Positions 1 to 10,170 are shown, numbered from the stretch's first letter. The stretch: 48,309 nucleotides of DNA from Acidobacteriaceae bacterium (GCA_003166855.1 PMUM01000143.1:1680-49988), one strand, 5' to 3'. Notes: a model not told the origin generated them from the letters alone. Translations and numbers: made by a program.

Positions 1-741
1 GATCGCGATTTCGACGAACTCTACCGCAAGCACCTGTCGAACGTGTATCAGGCGCTGGGCGCGGTTCCGCCGGACTCTCTGGCGCAGCCGATCAGCGGGG
101 CGGAGGTGCGTCCGTCATTTGTGCCGCAGACGGCCTACATTCATCCGCGAGTGGCGGGCGACAAGGTGCGCTATTTCGAGTGGATGGGCGCGGCTATTTA
201 TACCGCCGATCACCGCGCGGGCGCGATGCACGGCAAACAGTTTCTGCTGGATGCGGTGTACGCCGGCATCGATGCCACGCATGTTTATGGACGACTCGAC
301 TTCACCGGCAATGTTCCGGAGGAAGATTTTGATCTGGTGGTGAACTTGGAATCGTGGGCCAGCGGCGAGCCGCGTGCACGGCGTACGCTGCGGGTCGAAG
401 CCTCGGTGCACGAGAGGAAGCTGAAAGCCTGGAAGATCGAGAATGGCTCGGAGGAGCGGGTGAAGGCATCGTCGTCCCAGCCCGATGAGCACGTGAAGCT
501 GGCGCTGCTGCGGAACTTTGAATTCAAGCTGCCTCTGGTGTGGCTCCTGGCGACTCCGAGCGCTGGCCCGGTGGATCGCGCGGCAGAACGCAAGGCTGGA
601 GCGGTCGCCGTTGGCGCCACCAACGAGCTTCGGCTGCGCTTCAGCCTGTGGCAGAACCGCCTGCCGGTGGATTCGTTGCCGCTGGAAGGGTGGATCGAAC
701 TGCAGGTGCTGAGCGAGGGGGAGTTGATTTTCGGGGCGTGA
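1..741 (+). CDS. C-terminal part of a GH57-type glycoside hydrolase (5' end outside window)
   Basis: The frame is open from base 1, so the gene starts left of the window; 246 residues and the TGA stop are visible. The visible part resembles the C-terminal region of bacterial GH57 alpha-amylase/amylopullulanase-like enzymes: an opening DELYRKHLSNVYQALG segment that joins the catalytic barrel to the tail, followed by a beta-rich domain containing FEWMGAAIYTADH and GAMHGKQF. GH57 enzymes act on alpha-glucans such as starch or glycogen by a retaining mechanism. The catalytic residues would lie upstream and cannot be checked. A GTG at 43 is an internal codon and not a convincing start. The gene converges on the small minus-strand gene that ends at 762. 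Substrate is inference. Confidence 0.6.
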   Translation, partial: DRDFDELYRKHLSNVYQALGAVPPDSLAQPISGAEVRPSFVPQTAYIHPRVAGDKVRYFEWMGAAIYTADHRAGAMHGKQFLLDAVYAGIDATHVYGRLDFTGNVPEEDFDLVVNLESWASGEPRARRTLRVEASVHERKLKAWKIENGSEERVKASSSQPDEHVKLALLRNFEFKLPLVWLLATPSAGPVDRAAERKAGAVAVGATNELRLRFSLWQNRLPVDSLPLEGWIELQVLSEGELIFGA

Positions 742-761
742 GGTAGAGTCCGATGCCTCGC

Positions 762-989
762 CTACGGGAAATCGATGAGTTCGAAGATTTTGGCATTATC
801 AAGGCGCATCGATCCCGGCTTCTCCGATTCGATAACGGGCGGTCTGCGCTTCGTTTGAGATTTCGCTCCGTCGGTGAGCGTTGCGTTGATCGAGCAGGCT
901 ATCGGATCGTCGACAGTAATGCCTGCCTGATCAGATTTTTTCTTCAGTCTTGACCGCATTTTGTCCGGAATGTCGATCCTGGTCTTCAC
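762..989 (-). CDS. Orphan VapB-like ribbon-helix-helix antitoxin
   Basis: A 75-aa protein. The frame opens at a GTG at 1010, but the GTG at 989 is preferred because the protein then begins directly with KTRIDIPDKM, the N-terminal beta strand typical of small VapB-type antitoxins. The C-terminus, with a PVIESEKPGS segment followed by DNAKI, also matches this family, where the tail wraps the PIN-domain toxin. VapB proteins bind DNA as dimers and neutralise the VapC RNase. No VapC follows: the stop lies 20 bases from the convergent glycoside hydrolase, so the toxin partner is absent or encoded elsewhere. No strong ribosome binding site is visible. It could be a decaying remnant of a toxin-antitoxin pair. 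Confidence 0.5.
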   Translation of the reverse strand: MKTRIDIPDKMRSRLKKKSDQAGITVDDPIACSINATLTDGAKSQTKRRPPVIESEKPGSMRLDNAKIFELIDFP

Positions 990-1074
990 AAGATGATTCT
1001 GGCATAACACACCATTAAAGAGAAAACGCCGGAAGCTCGCGCCGTCCGGCGTCCCAAACAGGTGTGGAGAACTG

Positions 1075-1746
1075 CTACTTGCTACCGCCGGTGGAGGGGG
1101 CAGGCGCCGCAGCGGGAGCAGGAGCCGGTGTCGCCGCAGGGCCCATCGCCATCGGGCGATTCAATTCCAGCGTGAGTTCGGTGCCTGCTGGCAGAGTTGC
1201 GGAACGGTGCTTGACCAGCCAATGCACCGTGGTTGCGCTGGCGCCCACGGCGCCGCCAATCAAGATGCCCGGGCCGCCGCCGATCAAACCGCCCACGAGC
1301 ATGCCGCCTGCGGTGCCGCCGCCAACCTCGAGAGTGTCGCGGCGGTCGTGGCCGGTTCCCTTGAACTGGCCTTCAGCGCTCACGTCGGTGCCCTTGATGT
1401 TGGTGTCGACGAGAGTCGCGTCCAGGTAGTAGCGCTCTCCCGTGGGAAGAATCACGGCTTCGGGAAGAATTCCGATGCTCGGCTTGCCGGAGATGCGCCG
1501 CGGCTCATTCACCTTGGTGACGCGGCCTTCGACGGTCGCTCCGACGGGAATCAAGGTACTGCCGTTGACGACGACTGCCTGGGTGATTTTGGCCTGGAAG
1601 GGATCGCCGACGCGGTTGCTGAAGGTAGCCAGGGTCGTGTCGAGCCGAACCATCAGGGTGGTCCCTGCGGGTACGGGGGAACTGGTCTGCGCCGCCATTA
1701 AGACGGCGAGCAGCAGCATGCAAGGTAGAGCGATCCATTTCTTCAT
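1075..1746 (-). CDS. Exported glycine-zipper protein of unknown function
   Basis: A 223-aa protein starting at ATG 1746, four bases after a strong GAGGAGG ribosome binding site. Residues 1-20 form a signal peptide ending around AAQ. The middle (about 25-130) is beta-rich and reads as an SH3/TrbI-like domain (VPAGTTLMVRLD, later VGATVEGRV). Residues about 140-170 form a glycine zipper (GGGTAGGMLVGGLIGGG) that probably inserts in a membrane, followed by a second VPAGTEL-like strand motif and an Ala/Pro-rich tail. Such proteins are common in Acidobacteria but have no assigned function. A TACAAT-like -10 lies at 1773-1778. Envelope location is inferred from the signal peptide and zipper. Confidence 0.7.
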   Translation of the reverse strand: MKKWIALPCMLLLAVLMAAQTSSPVPAGTTLMVRLDTTLATFSNRVGDPFQAKITQAVVVNGSTLIPVGATVEGRVTKVNEPRRISGKPSIGILPEAVILPTGERYYLDATLVDTNIKGTDVSAEGQFKGTGHDRRDTLEVGGGTAGGMLVGGLIGGGPGILIGGAVGASATTVHWLVKHRSATLPAGTELTLELNRPMAMGPAATPAPAPAAAPAPSTGGSK

Positions 1747-1943
1747 CGTGCCTCCTCAAATTCCCGAGCAATATTGTATCTCCTGACTCTAGTCTCTGCA
1801 GATGCCTGCGACAACACGCTGACTGGACAGGGGAACCATAGGAGATAAGGGCGTAGCGGGAGTGGCCGAAGGGACGGTCCCGAAGGAGGAAATTGTGCAG
1901 AAAACCGCGTGTCCCGCGTCACACTGCGGACTTGTCCATCCGA

Positions 1944-3392
<1,449 letters not shown>

Positions 3393-3421
3393 CTCGCGAA
3401 TCACAGAAGGGAAGCATTCTC

Positions 3422-3958
3422 ATGAAGCGTATTGTCGAACTAGCTCTGTTGCTGATGGTTGCCCTCGGCCCGGCGTGGGCGCAGCAGACGTCACCCGACG
3501 AAACACCTGCAACAAAGGAAGACATCCAGAAGCTGTTCACGACGATGCACATTCGTGAGCAGATGCGTAACATAATGGACCTCATGGCGAAGCAGTCAAA
3601 GCAGATGGCGCAGGATACTTTGAAGAAGAAGATTCCTGACACCAGTCAAAAGGAATTGGATCGTCTTAATGCCATGATGGACCAGACGATGAAAGGTTTT
3701 GACATCGATGGAATGATCGACGACATCGTCCCGGTCTACCAGCGCCATTTAACGAAGACAGATGTGGCGGCAATGGCTGGCTTTTACCAAACCCCTACGG
3801 GGCAGAAGATGCTCCGCGAGCAACCTCAAATGACGGCGGAGGCCATGCAAGCTGTTCAGCCGCGCATGGAGAAGATGATGGCCACCGTAATGGACGACGC
3901 TGAGAAGATGGCGAAAGAGGCCTCCGCCGACGCTAAGGACGCCAAGACCGCCAAATGA
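3422..3958 (+). CDS. Secreted DUF2059 protein
   Basis: A 178-aa protein with an N-terminal signal peptide (residues 1-20, ending PAWAQ). The mature part is helical, rich in Met and Lys, and contains the DUF2059-like core: helices around [19 protein letters not shown] (about 108-126) and a following [17 protein letters not shown] segment. DUF2059 proteins are periplasmic or exported and have no known biochemical role. The ATG lies shortly after an AAGGGAAG ribosome binding site. Its stop overlaps the gpmI start in an ATGA junction, which implies translational coupling. A secreted protein lodged between two cytoplasmic glycolytic enzymes is odd. The family call is confident; the function is unknown. 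Confidence 0.8.
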   Translation: MKRIVELALLLMVALGPAWAQQTSPDETPATKEDIQKLFTTMHIREQMRNIMDLMAKQSKQMAQDTLKKKIPDTSQKELDRLNAMMDQTMKGFDIDGMIDDIVPVYQRHLTKTDVAAMAGFYQTPTGQKMLREQPQMTAEAMQAVQPRMEKMMATVMDDAEKMAKEASADAKDAKTAK

Positions 3959-5574
3959 GCATCACACTTCGTCCTAAACCGCTCATTCTTACCATTCTCG
4001 ACGGCTGGGGTTATCGAGCCGAAACCAAAGCCAACGCCATTGCTCTCGCACGCAAGCCCACGTATGACCGGCTGCTGCGGGAGTATCCCAACACACTCAT
4101 CCACACCAGCGGGCCGTTCGTGGGATTGCCCGAGGGGCAGATGGGCAACAGCGAAGTCGGGCACCTCAACATGGGCGCTGGGCGCATCGTGCACATGGAC
4201 ATCACGCGCATCGATCTGATGATCCAGAACGGAGAATTCTTCTCGCATCCGGTGCTGCTCGATGCGATGAAGCATGCCCGCACGGGCGAACGCAGATTGC
4301 ATCTGTTCGGGCTGGTTTCCGATGGAGGGGTGCACTCGCAGCAGGCGCATCTGTACGCCCTGCTGAAGATGGCGAAGCAGAATGGGTTGGACCGCGTCTT
4401 CGTACACGCTTTTATGGACGGACGCGACACTCTACCTACCAACGGCGCGGGATATCTCGAGCAACTGCAGCAGAAGATGCGCGAGTACAACTGCGGCAAG
4501 ATCGCCACGGTCAACGGACGCTACTACGCCATGGACCGCGACCGGCGCTGGGAGCGCATTGCCAAGGCGTATAACGCGATGGTTTTCGCGGACGCGGAAG
4601 GTGGTAAGTGCGCCGATCCCGTGCAGGGGATGAAGGATTCCTACAACAAGGGAGTGACCGACGAATTCGTGATTCCTTTCGTCTGCACCGACAGCCGCGG
4701 GCAGGCGCTGGCCACCATTCGGGACGAAGACGCTTGCATCTGCTTCAACTTCCGCGCTGACCGCGTCCGCCAGATCACGCGCACACTTGCGCGCAACAGC
4801 GGGCTGAACGACAAGGGCGGCAGCGATCTGCCGGGCGCGGCCGATCTGGATGCGACGATTCCGCGCGACCGTGTGCCGAAGAATCTGCACTACGTCTGCA
4901 TGACACAGTACGACAAGAATTTCAGTCTGCCGGTGGTGATTCCGGCCGAGTCGATGGCGAACATTCTGGCCAACGTGATGGGCGGAATGAACATGCGCAA
5001 CCTGCGCGTCGCGGAGACAGAAAAGTACGCGCATGTTACGTACTTCTTCAATGGTGGCGTGGAGACTCCGTTCCCCGGCGAGGAGCGCGTGATGGTGCAA
5101 TCACCCAAGGTCGCGACTTACGACCTGAAGCCGGAGATGAGTGCTGCAGGCATTGCCGACGCGGTGGTGAAGGCCACCGAGGACGGGACGTTCGATGTGA
5201 TGATCGTGAATTTTGCCAATGCCGACATGGTGGGCCACTCCGGCAAGATTGAGCCCACGATCAAGGCGGTCGAAACCGTCGACGCTTGCCTGGCGCGCAT
5301 CGAGAGCGCCGTTCGTGCCAAAGGCGGAGCGATGCTGATCACCGCCGATCACGGTAACGCGGAGATGATGATCGATCCCGTGACGGGAGGACCGCACACC
5401 GCGCATACGACCAACCCGGTACCGTTCATCCTCGTTTCGGAAAACGCCAATCAGTTCACGCTGAAGCCGAATGGATCGCTGCGGGATATTTCTCCGACTA
5501 TTCTCGGAATGCTGAGTGTCGACGAACCGAAAGAGATGACCGGAACGGACCTGCGGGTTCCGTTGAAGAAATAG
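3955..5574 (+). CDS. gpmI: 2,3-bisphosphoglycerate-independent phosphoglycerate mutase
   Basis: A 539-aa cofactor-independent enzyme that interconverts 3- and 2-phosphoglycerate through a phosphoserine intermediate and uses two metal ions, usually Mn2+. It belongs to the alkaline phosphatase superfamily. Visible landmarks are ILDGWG (metal-binding Asp16), the nucleophile motif GNSEVGHLN (Ser66), [22 protein letters not shown], the CFNFRADR segment, NADMVGHSG and the [10 protein letters not shown] metal site near the C-terminus. Length fits the family, slightly above 510-515 aa. The ATG overlaps the DUF2059 stop by four bases. Product and substrate link directly to enolase at the head of the operon. 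Confidence 0.97.
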   Translation: MSITLRPKPLILTILDGWGYRAETKANAIALARKPTYDRLLREYPNTLIHTSGPFVGLPEGQMGNSEVGHLNMGAGRIVHMDITRIDLMIQNGEFFSHPVLLDAMKHARTGERRLHLFGLVSDGGVHSQQAHLYALLKMAKQNGLDRVFVHAFMDGRDTLPTNGAGYLEQLQQKMREYNCGKIATVNGRYYAMDRDRRWERIAKAYNAMVFADAEGGKCADPVQGMKDSYNKGVTDEFVIPFVCTDSRGQALATIRDEDACICFNFRADRVRQITRTLARNSGLNDKGGSDLPGAADLDATIPRDRVPKNLHYVCMTQYDKNFSLPVVIPAESMANILANVMGGMNMRNLRVAETEKYAHVTYFFNGGVETPFPGEERVMVQSPKVATYDLKPEMSAAGIADAVVKATEDGTFDVMIVNFANADMVGHSGKIEPTIKAVETVDACLARIESAVRAKGGAMLITADHGNAEMMIDPVTGGPHTAHTTNPVPFILVSENANQFTLKPNGSLRDISPTILGMLSVDEPKEMTGTDLRVPLKK

Positions 5575-5597
5575 AAATGAAGACGAAAAAAATTCTG

Positions 5598-5622
5598 GGG
5601 GGCGACAGACCACGTCGCCCCC
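5598..5622 (-). terminator. Intrinsic terminator of the GAF-domain gene (minus strand)
   Basis: A 9-bp perfect stem, GGGGGCGAC (5598-5606) and GTCGCCCCC (5614-5622), with a 7-base loop. On the minus strand the stem is followed by AGAA and a run of seven T, just past the stop of the gene ending at 5641. There is no T run on the plus side, so it serves the minus-strand gene best, although the hairpin may also slow polymerase leaving gpmI. Confidence 0.75.
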
Positions 5623-5640
5623 AATGACTTGTCTGAGAGC

Positions 5641-6228
5641 TTAGTTTGCTAGCAACGCAGGCGCCGTGGCGAGCAGTCCCGCCGCCAATTCCAGATCGTG
5701 CAGATCTTCGCGGCTGAAATCTTTCGCAAACTTCGGATCGAGTCCTTTGCGGGAAATCTGAATCACGCCCACCACCGCTGAATCCCTGTCCATGATTGGC
5801 ACGGACATGAGCTTCTGAATGGGCGACGGCGCGGCGGGTTCGTCGGAATTGTCCCCGTCGGCCTTGATAGTTTCGAAGATGCTGGCGTGCTTGACGCGCG
5901 CGAAGTTGTTGAAAATCTCGGCTTTTTTGCTCAACGCCGTGTGGGCCGCCACCGCCTTGCTGGACAACGGAATCGCCCCCGTGGTCCGCAAGTATTCTGG
6001 GAACACGAAGCGCAGCAGGCCGCCCTCAAGCCGCAAGAGCGCGACTTCGTTGTACTGCACTTGAAAAATCCTGGCCAGGACCATGCACAGGTCCAGCGCG
6101 CTGACTCCCTGGCCCAGTACAGATCCCAGGGGAATGAGATGTTCGGGGAGGACGACTTCTTCCATCATCCCGTGATCGATATTTTGGGTCATAGGTAGCC
6201 CGCAATCTCCGCTTTCGCAGATGAACAT
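5641..6228 (-). CDS. GAF-domain protein
   Basis: A 195-aa protein with a single GAF fold over about residues 30-190. Seen are the N-terminal helix with LPLGSVLGQG-like packing, central strands NEVALLRLEGGLLRFVFPE, and the C-terminal KLMSVPIMDRDSAVVGVIQISRK segment typical of GAF domains ('P-hydrophobic, G-hydrophobic-hydrophobic-Q/E'). There is no kinase, GGDEF or DNA-binding domain, so it is a stand-alone small-ligand or redox sensor, or a regulatory subunit. The start is uncertain: ATG 6228 opens the frame, while ATG 6192 (MTQNIDHG) removes 12 residues, and neither has a strong ribosome binding site. It ends in a good terminator. Ligand unknown. Confidence 0.7.
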   Translation of the reverse strand: MFICESGDCGLPMTQNIDHGMMEEVVLPEHLIPLGSVLGQGVSALDLCMVLARIFQVQYNEVALLRLEGGLLRFVFPEYLRTTGAIPLSSKAVAAHTALSKKAEIFNNFARVKHASIFETIKADGDNSDEPAAPSPIQKLMSVPIMDRDSAVVGVIQISRKGLDPKFAKDFSREDLHDLELAAGLLATAPALLAN

Positions 6229-6482
6229 AAACTCTATCGCACTTTGGCCGCCACAAGGTACTTCCTAAAGTAATGAGAGGCGCGGCCATAAACCCTTTGT
6301 TTTCAGTGGAAAGCCAAACCAAAGTCGGTGTCTTGCACGGGACTACTCGTGCGGTGACGAGCCGCAAACCATCACCGGTTGACAGTTTTTGTCAGGTGCA
6401 TCGTGCTTAGGGCCTCCTGGCCCTCAGATCCGAGCATCCCGTCGATTCCTTCCCGGTCGCAAACTCATTTACACTTCCGGCT

Positions 6483-6779
6483 ATGAGTAATCCGACGCAA
6501 CCCAACGTGAAGCTGACGAACGGCCCCGACTACCGCGAAAACTATGCCAACAGCGTGCAGATGCGGGTCAATATCTGGGACTTTTTCCTGGTTTTCGGCA
6601 CACTGCAACAACAGACCGAGACCCATGTGGAGATCAAGAATTTCCAGGGTATCTATCTGAGCCCGCAGCAGGCCAAGGCGCTGCTCGGACTCCTGCAGCA
6701 AAACGTTGCCGGGTACGAGAGTGCCTTTGGCGATATCAAGCTTGACCCGCGCATGGGGGCTCAAGGGCCAGTGCACTGA
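6483..6779 (+). CDS. DUF3467 family protein
   Basis: A 98-aa cytoplasmic protein. It carries the DUF3467 pattern: a YANSVQMRVNIWDFFLVFG strand pair (about residues 22-40), a QGIYLSPQQAKALL motif (55-68) and a helix ending in YESAFGDI. The family is widespread in bacteria and archaea and has no known function; the fold is predicted to be a small beta-sheet protein with a helical C-terminus. It stands alone between the divergent GAF gene and the palindromic repeat pair at 6800-6875. A TTGACA-like hexamer at 6379-6384 has no matching -10 I could support. Confidence 0.75.
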   Translation: MSNPTQPNVKLTNGPDYRENYANSVQMRVNIWDFFLVFGTLQQQTETHVEIKNFQGIYLSPQQAKALLGLLQQNVAGYESAFGDIKLDPRMGAQGPVH

Positions 6780-6799
6780 GCGACTGGCGACCCGATCGT

Positions 6800-6875
6800 A
6801 GAGACGTAGCTTGCTACGTCTCTGCCGCCAGCATTACTGACGGTGGCCGAGAGAGACGTTGCGAGCAACGTCTCT
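6800..6875. repeat. Pair of intergenic AGAGACGT-type palindromes
   Basis: Two near-perfect palindromes of 24 bases. The first has arms AGAGACGTAGC (6800-6810) and GCTACGTCTCT (6813-6823). The second has arms AGAGACGTTGC (6852-6862) and GCAACGTCTCT (6865-6875). Loops are two bases each. The outer eight bases are the same, while the inner bases differ but stay complementary within each palindrome. The layout resembles REP/BIME elements. It sits just upstream of the glycosyltransferase gene and could act as a transcript-end hairpin for the DUF3467 gene. Confidence 0.8.
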
Positions 6876-6912
6876 ACAGAAATCCCGACAGTGCGACGCT
6901 TCCATCGATAGA

Positions 6913-8529
6913 ATGACCTCTCCTATACGATCTCCTCGCCTGCATCCAGCCTTGGTGTTCGCGGGCATCTTTGTGGGGATTTTTCTGCTGCACCTGCCCC
7001 TCCTGCAGCTTCCTTACTTCTGGGACGAAGCGGGATACTACGTTCCCGCCGCGCGCGACCTGCTGCTGAGCGGTAGTCTGATTCCGCACACGACTGTATC
7101 GAACGCGCATCCCCCGCTGGTGATGGCCTGGATCGCCCTGTGGTGGAAATGCGTGGGCTTCGCGCCGGTTGTGACGCGATCGGCGATGCTGTTGGTCGCC
7201 GCATTCTCGCTGCTGGGAGTATTTCGGCTGGCCGAGCGCGTGGCGAATACCGAGGTAGCGATCGCCTCCACGTTATGCACAGCGGTATATCCAGTTTTCT
7301 TTGCGCAGAGTTCTCTGGCCCAGGTGGATCTGGCGGCAGCGGGGCTGATCTTCTGGGGCCTGTGTGCTTATCTGGAGGATCGTCCGGTCTCGACGGCAAT
7401 CTGGTTCTCGCTGGCGGTTCTGGCGAAGGAGACTGCGATTCTCGCTCCGGTTGGGTTGGCCTGCTGGGAAGTTTTGCGGTCCGTTGCGCCGAAGTGGGGA
7501 TTGCTGCAGGGCCTATGGTTGGACTCGGGCTCTGAACCGGGCGGCCGCTCGTCGAAACGGATCTTGGCGCTCTTGTTTCCTTTGCTGCCGCTGGTGCTGT
7601 GGTACGCCTATCACTTTGCCCGCACTGGATATGTTTTCGGCAACCCGGAATTCTTCCGCTACAACGTCGCGTCCACTCTGAACCCGGTGCGATTCCTGCT
7701 GGCTCTGGTGCTGCGGCTCTGGCAGGCGTTCGGTTACATGCATTTGTGGCTACTAACGTTGGGGATGCTGCTGCTAATGATGTGGCCTCCAGTGAAAGAC
7801 GGCGAGGTCGAGCGTTCGCGCATCGCGATCCCGGTGCAGATGATTTTTCTGGTAGTGGTGAAAGTGTACGTGGTGGCGATGGCTTTGATCGGCGGCGCGG
7901 TGCTGGCGCGCTACATGCTGCCGGCGGTGCCGCTCGTGATTATCGTTGGAGTCTCGACTCTGCGCCGGCGATTGCGTCATTGGCCCGTGGCTGTCGCGGT
8001 AGTTGCGATCGCTTTTGTGGCTGCATGGTTCTGGAATCCGCCTTACGGATTCTCGCCGGAAGACAATCTCGCGTATCGCGACTACATCGTTCTGCACCAA
8101 GACGGCGAGCGCTTTCTCGAGGCCCGCTATCCCATGGCGCACGCGCTTACTGCCTGGCCGGCTTCGGACGAGCTGGCGCGCCCCTGGCTGGGTTACGTTA
8201 CGCGCCCGGTTCAGGTCGTGCGGATTGAAGACTTCTCGCTGGACGAAGTGCTCTCAGCCGCCGACTTCCGCTCGCACTTTGAGGTTGCGCTCGTCTTCTC
8301 GACCAAATATGAACCCGCACGTCCGTTGCTGGATCGCTGGAAAGTTTGGATCGACCTCAAGCGCCGGTTCTTCGGATACCACCGCGATTTGCCGCCAGCA
8401 GCCGCAGCGCAGATTATCGGCGGGAGGGTCGTGTTTTCAGAAGAGCGCAAGGGGCAGTGGGTGGCGGTGATCGAGATGGAACAGAGTGAAATTGTTAACG
8501 CTAGGAATACTCGGATTTCTATGTACTGA
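6913..8529 (+). CDS. GT39/ArnT-like integral membrane glycosyltransferase
   Basis: A 538-aa protein with many membrane helices (about 10-11, the first at residues 12-33). After the first helix it has FWDEAGYYVPAARDLL, the acidic motif found in the first periplasmic loop of GT-C enzymes (dolichyl/undecaprenyl-phosphate mannosyltransferase or ArnT families), followed by HPPLVMAW. Such enzymes move a sugar from a polyprenyl-phosphate carrier to protein or lipid A on the outer side of the inner membrane. ATG 6913 is chosen because upstream in-frame codons run into the palindrome at 6852-6875. The last 150 residues form a soluble domain. Donor and acceptor cannot be read from sequence. Confidence 0.75.
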   Translation: MTSPIRSPRLHPALVFAGIFVGIFLLHLPLLQLPYFWDEAGYYVPAARDLLLSGSLIPHTTVSNAHPPLVMAWIALWWKCVGFAPVVTRSAMLLVAAFSLLGVFRLAERVANTEVAIASTLCTAVYPVFFAQSSLAQVDLAAAGLIFWGLCAYLEDRPVSTAIWFSLAVLAKETAILAPVGLACWEVLRSVAPKWGLLQGLWLDSGSEPGGRSSKRILALLFPLLPLVLWYAYHFARTGYVFGNPEFFRYNVASTLNPVRFLLALVLRLWQAFGYMHLWLLTLGMLLLMMWPPVKDGEVERSRIAIPVQMIFLVVVKVYVVAMALIGGAVLARYMLPAVPLVIIVGVSTLRRRLRHWPVAVAVVAIAFVAAWFWNPPYGFSPEDNLAYRDYIVLHQDGERFLEARYPMAHALTAWPASDELARPWLGYVTRPVQVVRIEDFSLDEVLSAADFRSHFEVALVFSTKYEPARPLLDRWKVWIDLKRRFFGYHRDLPPAAAAQIIGGRVVFSEERKGQWVAVIEMEQSEIVNARNTRISMY

Positions 8530-8559
8530 AGTAATCAACCATGCCGAGCATGGTGACAT

Positions 8560-8588
8560 TTGGAAGTGGTTTTCCTACTCGATAGAAT
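8560..8588 (+). promoter_or_regulatory. Candidate promoter of the small membrane gene at 8597
   Basis: TTGGAA (8560-8565) and TAGAAT (8583-8588) are spaced by 17 bases, matching the sigma-70 consensus at four and five of six positions. The predicted start site falls about 8 bases further, almost on ATG 8597, so the message would be nearly leaderless. This supports 8597, rather than an in-frame upstream codon, as the original start. Confidence 0.45.
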
Positions 8589-8596
8589 GATTGGGC

Positions 8597-8949
8597 ATGC
8601 AGCTTATCGCAATATTGATGGCGGCCATCTTCGCTCTCTAGGCGGTAGGTGGGTTCAGCTTTATCCCGAACGACTGGTGCCCAAAGGACATTTCGTTGGG
8701 CCGGATACGCGCGGCGCACGCTTTTATCGAACTCAAATGGCGTTCCTCGGTACTTTCATGGTCGTCGCGGGTACTTGCGGGGCCGTCCTGTCGCTAATAT
8801 CGCTGCTCCGTCTTGCGCCCGGCTTGGTGACCTTTATTGCAACCTTGGTGGGCCTGGCTGCAGGCATCGCCGCGGCTGCGCATGTCCGCAGAGAGGCGAA
8901 GACTCGCCCACCATACATCAGCAATAACCCGTATGGATGGTGGCCGTAA
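8597..8949 (+). pseudogene. Small membrane protein gene with an apparent one-base frameshift
   Basis: Two frames read together look like one gene. From ATG 8597 the protein begins MQLIAILMAAIFAL, a good membrane helix, then hits TAG at 8639-8641. One base earlier in phase, the frame continues GGRWVQLYPERLVPKG, a natural continuation, and runs to 8949 with two more membrane helices (MAFLGTFMVVAGTCGAVLSL and a second around GLVTFIATLVGLAAGIAAAA) and a basic tail ending YGWWP. A single-base deletion around 8625-8645 would explain this. The long frame alone would have to start at ATG 8587 or TTG 8560, with a hydrophilic unlikely N-terminus. Family not recognised. A sequencing error is possible. 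Confidence 0.5.
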
Positions 8950-8967
8950 TTATCGCGCGAGAACATC

Positions 8968-10170
8968 TCAACTCTGCATCAAGTGACACGAGTGCGTCTT
9001 GATCACCAGCCATACCTCGCGTCCTGGCGCGAGTTGCAGGGAATCGCGCGCGGCCAGCGTGAGGTGCACTTCCATCTCAACTCTGCATTTCACTCGCGCG
9101 GTCACGATTACGTCGCGCTGCTCGAGTGACGCGATGCGCCCAGGAATCACGTTGCGCGCGCTTAGTCCGACCGGCGGCGCTGTTGCCAGCAGAATGTCGC
9201 CCGCGCGGATTCCGACACGCAATGCCGCTCCCACCCCCCCGCGTACGAGCGGAGTTTCGAGCACCAGCGGGCCCGTGTCTCCCGCGATACGGCAGGACAT
9301 GATTCTGCACATCATCGTGCCGCGCTCTGGATGTACCGACTCCACTACAGCCTCGAAGATATTTTCAAAGCCCACCAACTGCGCGACCGTTTCCTGCAGC
9401 GCTGCCGTGATGACTTCGTGCGGCGTACCTTGGGCAACGATGCGTCCGGAGTCGAGGACGACCACGCGATCACCAAGAGCAAAGACTTCCTCGCGGCTGT
9501 GCGTGACGTACAGAATGGGAATGCGGTGAGCGTCGTTCCACTCGCGCAGGTCGTCGATGATTTTCCCTTTGGTTGCGGCGTCGAGCGCGGCCAGCGGTTC
9601 GTCGAGCAGCAGCACGGTGGGATCGGTCACCAGAGTTCGCGCTAACGCTGCGCGCTGGCTTTCCCCACCAGAAGTTTCGCGCGGGTAGCGCGACGCGAGA
9701 TGCGAAATCCGAAATGCCTGAAGGATTGCAGATGCCTGTGCTGCACGCTTTTCCTGCGGAAGCTGCGCGAGGCCGTATTGGACATTCTGCTCTACCGTGA
9801 GATGCGGGAACAGTGCGAGGCTCTGAAATACATATCCGACGCGCCGTTTGGCCACAGGGAGATCAGTGCTCTGAGCGGCGTCAAATAAGGCGTGGTCGCC
9901 GATAGCGATGCGTCCCGAGTCGGGGCGCAGCAGCCCGGCCAGGGCCTTCAAGGTCAGCGTCTTGCCCGCTCCGGACGGGCCGAAGAGTATCGTGATCCCC
10001 GGCGCGGCCTGAAACTCAACGTCTAGGGAGAACTCGTGTCCTTCCGATGGCAGTCGCGTGCGCAGGGAGACCTGGAGGCGCGGGCCATCTGATTCGCTCC
10101 GTTCTGCTGGCGCAGGCCGTGATGAAGGAGTCATGATTTCAACGGACGTAGTTGCGTGCGGTTCGTTCAT
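8968..10170 (-). CDS. modC: Molybdate ABC transporter ATP-binding protein
   Basis: A 400-aa ABC ATPase that energises molybdate import. Walker A GPSGAGKT is at residues 64-71, the Q-loop at FQSLALFPHLT (about 115-124), the signature SGGESQ at 167-172 (Thr in place of the usual Leu before it), Walker B LLLDEP with D190/E191, and the H-loop in YVTHSREE. After about residue 290 comes a TOBE/Mop-type domain (GRIASLEQRDVIVTARVKC region) that in ModC proteins binds molybdate. The first ~30 residues are a Pro/Ser-rich extension, so a downstream start such as ATG at residue 13 is possible. It is the last gene of modA-modB-modC, separated from modB by a 179-base gap with a repeat. Confidence 0.9.
   Translation of the reverse strand: MNEPHATTSVEIMTPSSRPAPAERSESDGPRLQVSLRTRLPSEGHEFSLDVEFQAAPGITILFGPSGAGKTLTLKALAGLLRPDSGRIAIGDHALFDAAQSTDLPVAKRRVGYVFQSLALFPHLTVEQNVQYGLAQLPQEKRAAQASAILQAFRISHLASRYPRETSGGESQRAALARTLVTDPTVLLLDEPLAALDAATKGKIIDDLREWNDAHRIPILYVTHSREEVFALGDRVVVLDSGRIVAQGTPHEVITAALQETVAQLVGFENIFEAVVESVHPERGTMMCRIMSCRIAGDTGPLVLETPLVRGGVGAALRVGIRAGDILLATAPPVGLSARNVIPGRIASLEQRDVIVTARVKCRVEMEVHLTLAARDSLQLAPGREVWLVIKTHSCHLMQS

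Noticed and set aside
5598-5622. Plus-strand terminator of gpmI
   Set aside because: The stem is good, but on the plus strand it is followed by AATGACTT with no T run; the T run is on the minus side.
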